The notes: generated by a model from the sequence alone, not told the origin. 64,000 nucleotides of DNA from Actinomycetota bacterium (GCA_003168255.1 PMSU01000212.1:49165-113164); one strand, 5' to 3'; numbered from the stretch's first letter, positions 32,907-42,415 are shown. A program made the numbers and translations.

Positions 32907-34604
32907 ATGACTTCCATGTCCGCGCACCCGCCAGCCCGCACCGGCGATGCCGACATAGTGATCGCCGGCGCCGGCCCGGTCGGACTGATGCTGGCCATCG
33001 AACTCCGGCTGTGCGGCGCAGACCCGGTCGTGCTGGAACGGCTGCCCGGGATCAGTGAAATCCCCAAGGGCAACGGCCTGGTGGGGCAGATCGTGCCGAT
33101 GCTGGACTACCGTGGCCTGCTCGATCGGCTCCGCCAGGAGGCCACCTGGGCCGGTCCGACACCGCGCTGCTCGTTCGGTCCGCTGCAGCTGGACTTCTCC
33201 AGGCTCGGGACCAGCCCGCTGCACATCCTGGCGGTGCCGCAACGCCAGCTGGAGATGATGCTGGAGGCGCGGCTCACCGAGCTCGGCGGGACCGTCCGGC
33301 GCGGACACGAACTGATCGCCCTGTCCCAGGACCAGGACGGGGACGCCGTCACGCTCGATGCCCGCGGTCCCGGCGGCGCCTACCAGCTGCGCGCACGCTA
33401 TCTCGTGGGCTGCGACGGCGCGCACAGCCTGGTACGCAAGCAGGCCGGGATCAGCTTCCCTGGCATCACCTCCCCTGAGATATCCCGCATCGGGCAGGTC
33501 CGCCTGCCGACAGTAAAGATCGCCCGCGGCGGCGGCGAGGTGAAGGTGCCGGGGATCGGCCGCCTGAAGCTCACGGGGCAAGTCCGCACCCCGCGAGGCA
33601 CCTACTCGCTCGCGCCGCTGGCCAGGGTGAACAAGAACGCCCCGGCAGGCGTCTACATCGTCTACACCAGCGAGGATGACCCAACCGCCGACCTCAGCGC
33701 CCCGATGACCCTCGACGAACTGCGCGCCAGCGCCCGGCGAGTGCTCGGCGGCGACCTGCCGATGACCGATCCGCAGCGGCTGACCCGGCTCGTCGGGAAC
33801 AGCCGGCTAGCCGACCGCTACCAGTCCGGCCGCGTTCTGCTCGCCGGCGACGCCGCGCACGTCTTCGGAGTGTCGCTGAACACCGGCCTGCTCGATGCGG
33901 TCAACCTCGGCTGGAAGCTCGCCGCACAGGTCCAGGGCCGGGCACCGAGCGGCCTGCTGGATTCCTACCACGCTGAGCGGCACCTCGCCGGACAGCACGG
34001 CATCCTGCACACCCGCGCGCAGAAGGCCCTGACCGCCATCGGCCAGGACGGGACGGGCGAGCCTGGCGAGGTGAGCCAGGAAGGCGCCGAAGCGCTGAGC
34101 GAACTGTTCGGCGACGTACTCCAGCACCCCGAGCCGCTACAGCACATCCGCGAACTGCTCCGGCAGCCCGCGCTGCTGCGTCACATCGGCGAGCTGATCG
34201 AGGGCTCCGATGTCCGCTACCCGATGCCAGCCGACAACGCCCAGCCACACCCGCTGCTCGGAAAGCTCGCGCCAGATCTCCAGCTGGAAACCCGCCACGG
34301 CCGTACCCGGGCCGCCGAGCTCATGCACGCGGCCCAGGGCATCCTGCTCGACCTCACCGCCGATTCCGCAGTCGCCGAGGCGGCCTCGGACTGGGCCGGC
34401 CTGGTCACCGTCGTCACCGCACACTGCCTGACCAAGCCCGCTCCGGCCGCGGCGCTGCTAATCCGGCCCGACGGCCACGTCGCCTGGGCTGCCGACCCCG
34501 GCACCCCCGACCCGGCCGACGGGATGAACAAGGCCCTGCGCACCTGGTTCAGCCCAGGCGCCGGGCCGGAATGGACGGCAAACTCTCGTGAACGGAGCAG
34601 GTAA
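32907..34604 (+). CDS. FAD-dependent aromatic monooxygenase (PheA/TetX-like)
   Basis: A 565-residue class-A flavoprotein hydroxylase. The ADP-binding motif is DIVIAGAGPVGLMLAIEL (residues 16-33), the middle motif YLVGCDGAHSLVRKQAG, and the GD motif VLLAGDAAHVFGVSLNTGL. A thioredoxin-like C-terminal domain (from about residue 455) ends in LIRPDGHVAWAAD, as in anthracycline- and rifampicin-type monooxygenases. It hydroxylates an aromatic or polyketide substrate with NAD(P)H and O2; the substrate is unknown. No strong ribosome site precedes ATG 32907. Two TetR operators immediately upstream indicate induction by substrate, so detoxification is plausible. Confidence 0.9.
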   Translation: MTSMSAHPPARTGDADIVIAGAGPVGLMLAIELRLCGADPVVLERLPGISEIPKGNGLVGQIVPMLDYRGLLDRLRQEATWAGPTPRCSFGPLQLDFSRLGTSPLHILAVPQRQLEMMLEARLTELGGTVRRGHELIALSQDQDGDAVTLDARGPGGAYQLRARYLVGCDGAHSLVRKQAGISFPGITSPEISRIGQVRLPTVKIARGGGEVKVPGIGRLKLTGQVRTPRGTYSLAPLARVNKNAPAGVYIVYTSEDDPTADLSAPMTLDELRASARRVLGGDLPMTDPQRLTRLVGNSRLADRYQSGRVLLAGDAAHVFGVSLNTGLLDAVNLGWKLAAQVQGRAPSGLLDSYHAERHLAGQHGILHTRAQKALTAIGQDGTGEPGEVSQEGAEALSELFGDVLQHPEPLQHIRELLRQPALLRHIGELIEGSDVRYPMPADNAQPHPLLGKLAPDLQLETRHGRTRAAELMHAAQGILLDLTADSAVAEAASDWAGLVTVVTAHCLTKPAPAAALLIRPDGHVAWAADPGTPDPADGMNKALRTWFSPGAGPEWTANSRERSR

Positions 34605-34738
34605 CGAACCGGAAGGGCGTGGTTTACGAGACCGGCCGGATAGTGGATGGCCGGAGCTGGCGACCGGAGTTCGCCCCCGTCGAGACGCGCCGCGAGGGCG
34701 AACCCGCTGAGTTCCGGGGCACCCGGCAGCAATGAAAG

Positions 34739-34894
34739 TCACAGTCCAGTGACGGGCTTGCCCGACCCGCTGGGCCCCATCACCGCCACCGTCTCCCCGG
34801 CCCGCACCGACAGGTCCACCCCGCCAAGCGCGTGCACCACGGCCGGCTCGTGACCGTAGGTCTTGGACACGCCGCGCAGCTGCAGCACGCTCAT
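34739..34894 (-). pseudogene. ABC transporter ATPase truncated at Walker A
   Basis: MSVLQLRGVSKTYGHEPAVV, HALGGVDLSVRAGE and TVAVMGPSGSGKP form the start of a LolD/MacB-type ATPase, but after GSGK the sequence changes to PVTGL and stop. Only 51 residues remain. It follows the PadR gene by 38 bp on the same strand, the usual regulator-plus-drug-ABC arrangement, so the transporter has been deleted. Confidence 0.75.
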
Positions 34895-34932
34895 CGCCGC
34901 GCTCCCGCTTTCCCCACCCGGTCCCGGCCGGC

Positions 34933-35517
34933 TCACCGCCGTGCCCCCAGCCGGCGAAGCCGCGGAACCAGTGCGGGGACGGGGTCGGGCCGGGAAGGCT
35001 GGACAGCGGCCCGTTTGAGCCGCGTATCGGCGGCATCCAGCCACCGGATCACCGCGTCCAGCCGGAACAACTCGGCATCCACCACCAGCGCCAGGCCCAG
35101 ATCATCTCGGGCCTCGCCCTCTTTCAGCCTCGTCCACTGCTGCATCAGCTCCAGCAGGTACAGGCGGTGGGCCTCGATCACCTCGTGCGCGTCGGTACCG
35201 GGCACCCGCGCGGCCACCAGCACCTTCATCACCAGCTCGTCGCGGGGCGGGGAGGTCAGGTCCGGCGGCGTGCGGAGCCAGGCGGCCAGCGCCTCTTCAC
35301 CACGGGGCGTGATCCGGAACCGCTTCTGCGGTCCGTCTTGCCCGGTACCGTCGGATTCGGCCAGCCCGTCACGTTCCAGCCGGCCCAGGGTCTTGTACAC
35401 CTGACCCACATTCAGCGGCCACACCTCACCGGTCCCGGCCTCGAATTCCTCCCGCAGCTGGAGCCCGTACTTGGGTCTTTCGGCCAGCAGCGCCAGGAGG
35501 GAGTGCGGGATACTCAT
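34933..35517 (-). CDS. PadR-family transcriptional regulator
   Basis: A 194-residue PadR protein: LLALLAERPKYGLQLREEFE, VWPLNVGQVYKTLGRLERDG and KRFRITPRGEEALAAWL make the winged helix. The C-terminal Vir_Act_alpha_C-like helical domain is complete. It usually represses a multidrug ABC transporter encoded downstream; here that gene is cut off after 51 residues. A clean palindrome stands upstream and is the probable operator. Confidence 0.92.
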   Translation of the reverse strand: MSIPHSLLALLAERPKYGLQLREEFEAGTGEVWPLNVGQVYKTLGRLERDGLAESDGTGQDGPQKRFRITPRGEEALAAWLRTPPDLTSPPRDELVMKVLVAARVPGTDAHEVIEAHRLYLLELMQQWTRLKEGEARDDLGLALVVDAELFRLDAVIRWLDAADTRLKRAAVQPSRPDPVPALVPRLRRLGARR

Positions 35518-35537
35518 GACATCACTATGCCAAGCAT

Positions 35538-35562
35538 CATGCCGAGCACAATACTCGGCATG
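35538..35562. promoter_or_regulatory. PadR-type operator palindrome
   Basis: CATGCCGAG and CTCGGCATG are perfect 9-bp arms around CACAATA, starting 21 bp before the PadR start codon. The position suits autorepression. PadR sites are often longer ATG...CAT dyads like this. Confidence 0.7.
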
Positions 35563-35880
35563 CTAATTTCCGGCAAGGCAGACTTCGCGGAGCCAGATGC
35601 GCGCACCGAGCCGCCGACTGCCACGGCGCGCTCCGGGCCCGGGTTCATGGCAGGTATATATATCGCAGGTCGATCGAAGGTCCACTCAGAATCCGCAGTC
35701 CCCACCCGTTTTGGAGCACTGGCCCAGGAAACGGCAAGCCAGGAAACACCGCCCACGATCTTTGCAACGCGGCCGTGGAGCATCAGGAGCAGATACACAG
35801 GCTCTGGCCCTACCTGAACTCAAGCTTCCGAGCCGAAACATCGGCCATCGGTCAGAACTGAGTTAGCCCCGCATCATCAA
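35563..35880. other. intergenic region between PadR and the S53 peptidase terminator
   Basis: About 320 bp with no convincing gene. The minus-strand frame from 35798 lacks a ribosome site and any family motif. Confidence 0.4.
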
Positions 35881-35910
35881 GGGTGAGGCGCGGGACCCCG
35901 CGCCTCACCC
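35881..35910 (-). terminator. terminator of the S53 peptidase gene
   Basis: GGGTGAGGCGCGGG and CCCGCGCCTCACCC are perfect 14-bp arms with a 2-base gap, forming a very stable hairpin 18 bp after the peptidase stop. Confidence 0.8.
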
Positions 35911-35927
35911 TCACTAGACGTTAAGGG

Positions 35928-37985
35928 TCAGGGACCCGATTGCGTGATCAGCGCGGTCATCTGGGGAGCCCCGATGCCGGTGGCCAGGTCATAACCGGGT
36001 GTGGTCGGGAACAGGCCGTTGTTCCTCGCTGCCTTCTGGGCCGGCCCGATGCCGGTGATGTCGTGGAAGTAGAAGGCGGGTGCGAGGTTGAACAGCGTGT
36101 ACACCAGCGGGTTGATGTTGCCGGTGCGCCATCTGGTGTAGCTGTCCCGGTCGGCGGTCATCGCGGCCCACAGCGGGGTGGACATGCTGGTGCCGCCGAT
36201 CTCGAACCAGCCGGGTGCTGGCTGGCTGCTGGTGAAGTTGCAGAAGCTTTCCGGGGTGTGGGAGTTCCCGGTGCAGTACTCGGCGTAGCCTGTGTACGGG
36301 TCGCCGTCGGCCGAGATGTCCGGGGTCTCCCGGCACGGCGTCCCGGTGCTGGCCAGCGCGCACTGCGTCGAGCCGTTGCCGCGGGTGCTGTACCGGCTGC
36401 TGACGCCGGGCCCGAACTGGTAGAACGGGCGGCCCCACCACTGGCTGTTGCCGCCGCCGCCCGCGCCGCCTGGCAGGTCGCTGCACCAGAAGTAACCGCC
36501 CTGGTTGTCGTTCGACGGCGCGGGCGCGTGGTCGCTGCACAGGTTGTCGGTGTTCCAGGCCGTCTCCACGCCCTGCGGATAGGCCGGGTGTGAGCCGGTG
36601 CCCGGGTTGGCGGACTCCAGCGAGGTGGCGCCGACGCTGGTCACCCACGGCTGGCTCGACGGGTCCTGCACGTCGACGATGTCGGTGCCGTCCGAGCGGA
36701 TGCAGCCGAACGCCCCGTCGTCCTGGTTGGCGGCGAACATGCTCTGGCCCTGAAGTGCCATCTGCTCGAACACGACGTTCTCCGACTGCGCGTAGGCGGC
36801 GGTGACGTCGTTCTCACACACAGACCAGCTCGCGCTGATCGTGGCCGCGGTGTCGTCGTCGGCCATCCTGGTGTACTCGTCCAGGCTGGTCTGGCCGGTG
36901 GTGTCGTTCGGCGCGAGGTACACGAGGAGCTTCTTGAGGTCGGGCGCGGCCGTCAGTATCAGCTCGATGTCTCCGTTCACCTCGTAGTCGCCCGAGTACC
37001 CGTTGGCGTCGGGCGAGCATGTGTCACCGGGCGGGCACTGCGGGTGCAGCGGGCCGCCGTCCACGATGACGTTCTTCAGCCGCGTGGTGTAGCCGGAGCC
37101 GTAGAAGGTGTGCGCCCAGGTGGCGATGTCCGACGGGAGGTAGTCCGACAGCTCGAACACCGCGGCGGTGACGCCCGCGCCCTTGCCCCGCGGGCCCACG
37201 TGCGGCGCGTCGTAGATGGAGTTGACCTGCTGCGGCGTCATGCCGCTACAGGCGGGACCGCCCCCGAACCCGTTCGGGAAGCTGGTGCCCTTGTTCAGGG
37301 ACGTGAATAGCTGCTTCCTGGTCACGTATCCCGTCTCGCAGCTGGCCGAACCGTGGGCAGAGACTGAGTTGGCCGGACGCGTGACGGCGATCGGGATCGC
37401 GCCGGAGTGCTCCCTGGTCGTGTTGGTCAGGCCGATCACGCCGAGCACGCCGCCGGAGATCGCGGCAGGCAGCTGGACGGCCGAGGAGTTGGCGAAGTAC
37501 CCGGCGCCGCGCGGGTCACGGTAGCTGCTCAGGCTGGTACGGAACGCCGCTTCGATCTGCCGGCTGGAGCCGGCGGCGCTGATCAGGAACGGTGAGACCG
37601 ACCGTCCCACGCTCAGGCCCTGGCTGCGCAGGTACCCGGTGACGGCCGTGCGCTCGGCCGCCGGCGGGGCGTACCTGGCGTCGAACTGGCCTTGCCGCAG
37701 CCACTGGTGGTAGCCGCGGCTGCCCTTGGTGTAGGCGGTGCGCAGCTCGCTGGCCAGCGCGGCCACGCGGCGGGGCGCTAGCGAAACCTCGATCGACATA
37801 TGCGAGCTGGAGTACGACCCGACCCGGTGGTCGGTGGTCGCCGGCACGCTGTTCTTGAGCGCTGCAAATCGTGGGCTCGGCGACGCGGATACAGGTACAG
37901 CGCTCAGCCCGCTGGTCAGTGCGATGGTAGCCAGCCCGAGGGCGGCCACAGCACCGGCCTGCAGCGGACGCGGCAGGAAACGCAT
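35928..37985 (-). CDS. secreted S53-family serine carboxyl peptidase (sedolisin/kumamolisin)
   Basis: A 685-residue preproenzyme; GGAGG stands 4 bases before the ATG. Signal peptide: about residues 1-34. The pro-domain (about 50-205) includes the GYHQWLRQGQFDARYAPP motif common to S53 proenzymes. The catalytic domain starts after SGMTPQQVNSIYDAP. The Glu-x3-Asp pair is E335 and D339 (SGDYEVNGDIEL), and the nucleophile is S600 in EIGGTSMSTPLW. Ca2+ ligands are expected near D643 (FHDITGIG). It is an acid-active endopeptidase exported to the medium. A terminator follows. The gene upstream encodes another small secreted protein, perhaps co-expressed. Confidence 0.95.
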   Translation of the reverse strand: MRFLPRPLQAGAVAALGLATIALTSGLSAVPVSASPSPRFAALKNSVPATTDHRVGSYSSSHMSIEVSLAPRRVAALASELRTAYTKGSRGYHQWLRQGQFDARYAPPAAERTAVTGYLRSQGLSVGRSVSPFLISAAGSSRQIEAAFRTSLSSYRDPRGAGYFANSSAVQLPAAISGGVLGVIGLTNTTREHSGAIPIAVTRPANSVSAHGSASCETGYVTRKQLFTSLNKGTSFPNGFGGGPACSGMTPQQVNSIYDAPHVGPRGKGAGVTAAVFELSDYLPSDIATWAHTFYGSGYTTRLKNVIVDGGPLHPQCPPGDTCSPDANGYSGDYEVNGDIELILTAAPDLKKLLVYLAPNDTTGQTSLDEYTRMADDDTAATISASWSVCENDVTAAYAQSENVVFEQMALQGQSMFAANQDDGAFGCIRSDGTDIVDVQDPSSQPWVTSVGATSLESANPGTGSHPAYPQGVETAWNTDNLCSDHAPAPSNDNQGGYFWCSDLPGGAGGGGNSQWWGRPFYQFGPGVSSRYSTRGNGSTQCALASTGTPCRETPDISADGDPYTGYAEYCTGNSHTPESFCNFTSSQPAPGWFEIGGTSMSTPLWAAMTADRDSYTRWRTGNINPLVYTLFNLAPAFYFHDITGIGPAQKAARNNGLFPTTPGYDLATGIGAPQMTALITQSGP

Positions 37986-38077
37986 GATTCCTCCTTGCTA
38001 AGAAGAACTATTTGCAAGAAATTGCCCGTCACGGCGACGGCGACGGCGAACCGTTCGCTGCCATGCGGCCCGCTCTT

Positions 38078-38674
38078 TCAGGAGCAGTTAGCCGGGTTTG
38101 TGGACATCCAGATCCAATAATCGTTGACGTCCACGCCGTTGTAGTTGGTGTTCAGGTAGTTTCCGTTTCCGTACGGGTCGATACACAGTTCATTTCCAGC
38201 ATTCTGCTCTTGCTCACGCCAAACACGGTTGGATGTATCGTTGTACCATGAGTGCATTCCCGTGTTAAAGTAGCCTCCCCAATCCACCCAGTAGCCGGTG
38301 GTTGTTGCAACCGGCGCTGTAATATAGTCGCCGTCGTAGGAGGTGCCAGTGAAGCCGCAGAAGTTATCGGATGGAAGGGCCAAGAGGCAGGTCCTCAGCT
38401 CGTTCTGCTGCGGGGAGGCGGGAACTCCGAGAATGAGCCCGCCAGGCCATTCGACTTGACTTGCGGAGATTCGGGTCCCGCCGGGAACGCGAGATAGTTC
38501 ACGCTCGATTACTTTGTTCTGGTAGGCGGTTGCCTCGCTGGCGAAGCGGGCGGCTGGCCCGGCCTTTGCGGGATGCACCGCCGCGCTAGCGGCGGGTACC
38601 GCAAGAAGCCCGAATCCCGCCACGGCAGCCCACAGCACAGGCATAGCCATGGCCCGGCGAATCCATCGATACAC
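38078..38674 (-). CDS. secreted small protein, peptidase-inhibitor-I36-like
   Basis: GTG 38674 lies 10 bases after GAAGGAG and gives a 198-residue precursor. A signal peptide ends at about PAASAA. The mature part has Cys residues in RTCLLALPSDNFCGF, ELCIDPYGNG and the terminal NPANCS, and is rich in Tyr/Trp/Asn (DYWIWMSTNP). Such short beta-sheet exported proteins resemble I36 (crystallin-fold) inhibitors, but the match is weak. It lies 92 bp upstream of the S53 peptidase on the same strand, so inhibitor and protease could be paired. The function is not known. Confidence 0.6.
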   Translation of the reverse strand: MYRWIRRAMAMPVLWAAVAGFGLLAVPAASAAVHPAKAGPAARFASEATAYQNKVIERELSRVPGGTRISASQVEWPGGLILGVPASPQQNELRTCLLALPSDNFCGFTGTSYDGDYITAPVATTTGYWVDWGGYFNTGMHSWYNDTSNRVWREQEQNAGNELCIDPYGNGNYLNTNYNGVDVNDYWIWMSTNPANCS

Positions 38675-39074
38675 GTTGCGCCATCTCCTTCGAAGCTGGT
38701 TACGCCGGCTTGGTGTCAATCATGAGGTTGCGGAGCCTTCGTGATCATCACGAGGGTCTGGACACGTTGTCCCCAGGTGGATGCCCGGCATATGCTTTTC
38801 AACAGCAAAAGACTCTTGGCGCTGGCGCAAATGAATCTGGCTCGTCGTACAGCCGGGAATCCGAGGGCATGGATTGTCGAAGCCATCTTTATGGTGCGTG
38901 ATGTGATGCACCTGGTCCAGGAACTTTCCCTGGATATCTCACGGTGTTGCGGCAGGGAGAAGTCGACTGGCGGGCTACACGGCGGCCGGCCAGGCATCGG
39001 GCCAGGTCACGGTGACGACACAGGTCGTCTTGGATCTTGCCATTCTTCCGATGGAACCAGAAGAATGAGGCCGT
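38675..39074. other. 400-bp region without recognised gene
   Basis: It lies between the divergent secreted protein and the XRE-NB-ARC regulator. Short frames on both strands lack family motifs. The lower-GC part at 38790-38880 may hold promoters. Confidence 0.35.
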
Positions 39075-41480
39075 ATGGCAGATTTCCGATTCATCCAGCC
39101 GGGAGGTGCTGATCGGACTGTGGGCGACGAGTTCGGGCTGATGCTGCGGCGGCACCGGCTCGCGGCGGGGCTGACGCAGGAGGCGCTGGCCAGCCGTGCT
39201 GAGCTGAGCGCGCGCGCGATCGGCGCCCTGGAGCGCGGCCGGAGGACCCGGCCGTTCCTGCATACGATTCGCCAGCTCACCGCCGCACTGGGGCTGGAAG
39301 GCAAAGCGGCTGAGGACTTCGCGGCCCGTGCGCGTGCCTGCCCGGAAAAGGTCAGCCGCGATGCGATGGCGCCGCCGGTATCGGGGTGCGGCTCGCCTGA
39401 TCTGGCACGGTCAAGCTCCCAGCGGCGAAACGGGACGGTGGTGCCGCGGCAGCTGCCGGCCGGCGCGCGGCACTTTGCCGGACGCACCGATGAGCTGGCA
39501 GCACTGACCGGACTACTCGGCCGGGCCAGTCGGCGGACGCCGGGAACGGTGGTGATCTCGGCGATCAGCGGGCCGGCCGGAATCGGGAAAACCGCGCTCG
39601 CGACGCACTTCGCTCACCAGGTCGCCGGCCGATTCCCCGACGGGCAATTGCAGGTGAACCTGCGGGGCTTCGACCCGGCGCTGCCGCCCATGTCACCGGC
39701 CGAGGCGGTACGGCTCGCACTGGACGCCTTCGCCGTCCTTCCCAAGCAGATCCCCGCCAGCTTCGATGCCCAGATCGGCTTGTACCGCAGCCTGCTCGCC
39801 GGCAAGCACGTCCTGATCGTGCTCGACAACGCCGCCGACGCCAGCCAGGTCCGCCCGCTGCTCCCCGGCAGCCCGACCTGCCTGGTCATCGTGACCAGCC
39901 GCAACAAGCTGGCCGGGCTGGCCGCCATCGACGGGGCTGCCCCGCTGGCCCTAGACGTCCTGAGCCTCGCCGAGGCGCACGATCTGCTGGTAGCGATGCT
40001 CGGCCCGGCCCGGGTCAGCGCCGAAGGCACCGCCGCCGCCCAGCTGATCGAATCATGCGGCCACCTGCCCTTGGCATTGAGCATCATCGCCGCCCAGGCC
40101 GCCAGCCAGCCAGAGCTGCCCCTGGCTGTGCTGGCCATCGAACTTGCCGACACCACGCACCGGCTGGACGCCCTGCATACCACCGGCGACCCGCTGGCCA
40201 GCGTCCGGGCGGCCCTGGCCTGCTCCGGCAGGCATCTCGGTGCCGGCGCCACGCGACTGTTCCGACTGCTGGGCGTGCATCCTGGCCCCGACATCTCGCT
40301 AGCCGCCGCCGTCAGCCTCACCGGCCTGCCTCGCCAGCAAGCCCGCCAGCACCTCACCGAACTAGCCGACGCCAGCCTGATCAACCAGAACGCCGCTGGC
40401 CGCTACAGCCTGCATGGCCTGGTCCGCCTATACGCTGCCGAGCAAACCCAGCCGGGCGGCACCGAACGCCAGGCGGCGAACCGCCGGATCCTCGACCACT
40501 ACCTGCACACCGGCCACACCGCGGCCCTGCTGCTCCGCCCCACCAGAGACCCCATCACCCCCGGCCCGCTCAGTCCGGGCACCGTGCCGGAGGACCTCGC
40601 CGATGTACAGGCCGCGATGTCCTGGTACAAGGCCGAACACCAGGTGCTCATCGCAGCCGTCGAGCACTCCGTTACCGCCGGGCAGCCCAGGCACGCCTGG
40701 AACATCGCCTGGACACTCCACGATTACCTCTTCTACGGCGGCCACTGGCACGACCAGCTCCCCGTGTGGACCACCGCGCTAGCCGCCGCATCCCAGCTGG
40801 ACGACCTGGCCCTGCAGGCAAAATCACACGATTACCTCGCCCGCGGCAACGCCCTGATTGCCCGCGACGACGATGCAGATACCCACCGCCGTCACGCCCT
40901 GGAGCTGCTGGAGTACCTCGGCGACCAGGCTGGGCAAGCCCACGTACACAACGGCCTCGCTATATCCCTCGACAGCCGTCGACAGCACGCTGCGGCTCTC
41001 TGCCATGCCCACCGGGCCCTTGAGCTCTATACCGCCGCCGGCCACCTGACCGGACAGGCTACGGCCGAGAACATGATCGGCTGGCAGCTCTGCGAGCTCG
41101 ATGACTACGAACAGTCGCTCACTCACTCCCGGCACGCGCTCGCCTTGTGCCGCAAACTGGGCCACCGCAGAGGCGAAGCCGCCACCTTGGACAGCCTCGG
41201 CTACGCCCACCACCACCTCGGCCACCACGGCGAAGCGGAGACCTGCTACCAGCAGGCCCTGGAGGTATACCGAGATCTGGGCAGGAACAACTGCAGGTAC
41301 GCGATGATCCTGGACCACTCCGGCGATGCCTACCACGCAGTCGGCAATCTGCAAGCTGCCGTCACGGCCTGGGAGGAAGCGGCAGCCATCTTCGAAGCCT
41401 TCGAGATTCCCGACGCCCAACAGGTCCGCGCCAAACTCCAGGCGACCAGGACCGCAAAACCGAAGGCACGTCAAGGATGA
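39075..41480 (+). CDS. XRE - NB-ARC - TPR regulator
   Basis: An 801-residue STAND-type ATPase. Residues 18-75 form an XRE helix-turn-helix (LMLRRHRLAAGLTQEALASR, IGALERGRRTRP). Residues 135-400 are NB-ARC: P-loop ISGPAGIGKTALATHF (164-179), HVLIVLDNAADASQV as Walker B, and the LVIVTSRN sensor, followed by a winged-helix arm with LTELADASLINQ and YSLHGLVRLYAAE. Residues about 560-790 hold TPR pairs. These proteins lack the SARP domain of AfsR but use the same switch logic: a ligand or partner bound by the TPRs releases the ATPase to regulate transcription. The targets are unknown. Confidence 0.92.
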   Translation: MADFRFIQPGGADRTVGDEFGLMLRRHRLAAGLTQEALASRAELSARAIGALERGRRTRPFLHTIRQLTAALGLEGKAAEDFAARARACPEKVSRDAMAPPVSGCGSPDLARSSSQRRNGTVVPRQLPAGARHFAGRTDELAALTGLLGRASRRTPGTVVISAISGPAGIGKTALATHFAHQVAGRFPDGQLQVNLRGFDPALPPMSPAEAVRLALDAFAVLPKQIPASFDAQIGLYRSLLAGKHVLIVLDNAADASQVRPLLPGSPTCLVIVTSRNKLAGLAAIDGAAPLALDVLSLAEAHDLLVAMLGPARVSAEGTAAAQLIESCGHLPLALSIIAAQAASQPELPLAVLAIELADTTHRLDALHTTGDPLASVRAALACSGRHLGAGATRLFRLLGVHPGPDISLAAAVSLTGLPRQQARQHLTELADASLINQNAAGRYSLHGLVRLYAAEQTQPGGTERQAANRRILDHYLHTGHTAALLLRPTRDPITPGPLSPGTVPEDLADVQAAMSWYKAEHQVLIAAVEHSVTAGQPRHAWNIAWTLHDYLFYGGHWHDQLPVWTTALAAASQLDDLALQAKSHDYLARGNALIARDDDADTHRRHALELLEYLGDQAGQAHVHNGLAISLDSRRQHAAALCHAHRALELYTAAGHLTGQATAENMIGWQLCELDDYEQSLTHSRHALALCRKLGHRRGEAATLDSLGYAHHHLGHHGEAETCYQQALEVYRDLGRNNCRYAMILDHSGDAYHAVGNLQAAVTAWEEAAAIFEAFEIPDAQQVRAKLQATRTAKPKARQG

Positions 41481-41511
41481 CCAGAAGGCCGACACGCCGC
41501 AGGTCAGCGCC

Positions 41512-41706
41512 CTATGTCTCGTTTGGAATCCCACAAGGCTTCACGAAGAACAGCAGCGGTGTATCCACCACGGTGGCCCGCGCCCACTGCTCGCCGCTGC
41601 GATCCAGCACGACGCCGACGTCAACGCGGAAAGCGTCGGCGTAGTCGATCCGGCCCAAGGTGCTGAGTGCCCGCGCGTCCGCCGGGACAGAGATCTGGGT
41701 GACCAT
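41512..41706 (-). pseudogene. DUF2867-like protein, N-terminal fragment
   Basis: MVTQISVPADARALSTLGRI, DYADAFRVDVGVVLDRSGEQ and WARATV resemble the N-terminus of small DUF2867-type proteins that usually stand divergent from a TetR gene. After WARATVVDTPL the homology is lost and the frame stops after 64 residues. It shares a promoter region and the 32-bp palindrome with the TetR gene at 41829, so it was probably the repressor's target. Confidence 0.45.
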
Positions 41707-41745
41707 GCGCGGCGCCGGGGTTCGGTGTGTTCTCGTGGCAGCCTC

Positions 41746-41777
41746 CGTTCATATATACAGTACTGTATATATGAACG
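41746..41777. promoter_or_regulatory. 32-bp perfect palindrome, TetR operator
   Basis: CGTTCATATATACAGT at 41746-41761 is followed immediately by its exact reverse complement at 41762-41777. It is far more AT-rich than its surroundings and lies between a TetR gene and its divergent truncated neighbour, 51 bp before the TetR ATG. The core ATATACAGTACTGTATAT is typical of TetR sites. Confidence 0.9.
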
Positions 41778-41828
41778 TAACGGCCGACCGGCAGCCACGT
41801 CAACCACAGCCAAAGGCAGCACCCAGCG

Positions 41829-42377
41829 ATGGCCCCTCCCACCCGCACACCAGCTAGCACCTGGATCCAGGCCGGGCTGCGGGCGCTCGCCGACGGCGGC
41901 CCTGGCGCCGTCCGCATCGACCCCCTGGCCACCTCGCTCGGCGTCACCCGGGGCAGCTTCTACGGGCACTTCGCCGACCGCCAGGCCCTGCTCGATGCCA
42001 TGCTCGACACCTGGGAACGCGCCGCCACCGACGACGTACTCGACCGCGTCGAGCACCGCGGCGGTGACCCGCGCGCCAAGCTGCGGCGGGCCGGCGCGCT
42101 CACCTTCAGCCCGGGCCTGCTGCCGATCGAGCTGGCAATCCGCGACTGGGCCCGGCGCGACCCCACCGTCGCCGCACGGCTGCGGCGGGTCGACAACCGC
42201 CGGATGGACTACCTGCGCACCCTGTTCCGCGCCATCTGCCCCGACGAGGACAGCGTAGAAGCCCGCTGCGTGCTCGCCTTCTCCCTCGCCATCGGCCACC
42301 ACTTCCTGGCCGCCGACCACGACCCCCACACCCGCGACCGCGCACTCGAACTGGCCGTACGAGAACTGCTCGCCTAA
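41829..42377 (+). CDS. TetR-family repressor
   Basis: A 182-residue TetR: TWIQAGLRALADGGPGAVRI, PLATSLGVTRGSFYGHFADR, QALLDAMLDTWE. GSFYGHF is the recognition helix. The C-terminal ligand domain is short. A 32-bp perfect palindrome lies upstream. A monooxygenase-fold gene (42416) follows 38 bp downstream and is probably co-transcribed. Confidence 0.92.
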   Translation: MAPPTRTPASTWIQAGLRALADGGPGAVRIDPLATSLGVTRGSFYGHFADRQALLDAMLDTWERAATDDVLDRVEHRGGDPRAKLRRAGALTFSPGLLPIELAIRDWARRDPTVAARLRRVDNRRMDYLRTLFRAICPDEDSVEARCVLAFSLAIGHHFLAADHDPHTRDRALELAVRELLA

Positions 42378-42415
42378 CCATGCCCACCCCCGGACACCGC
42401 AAGGAGGCACACCTC

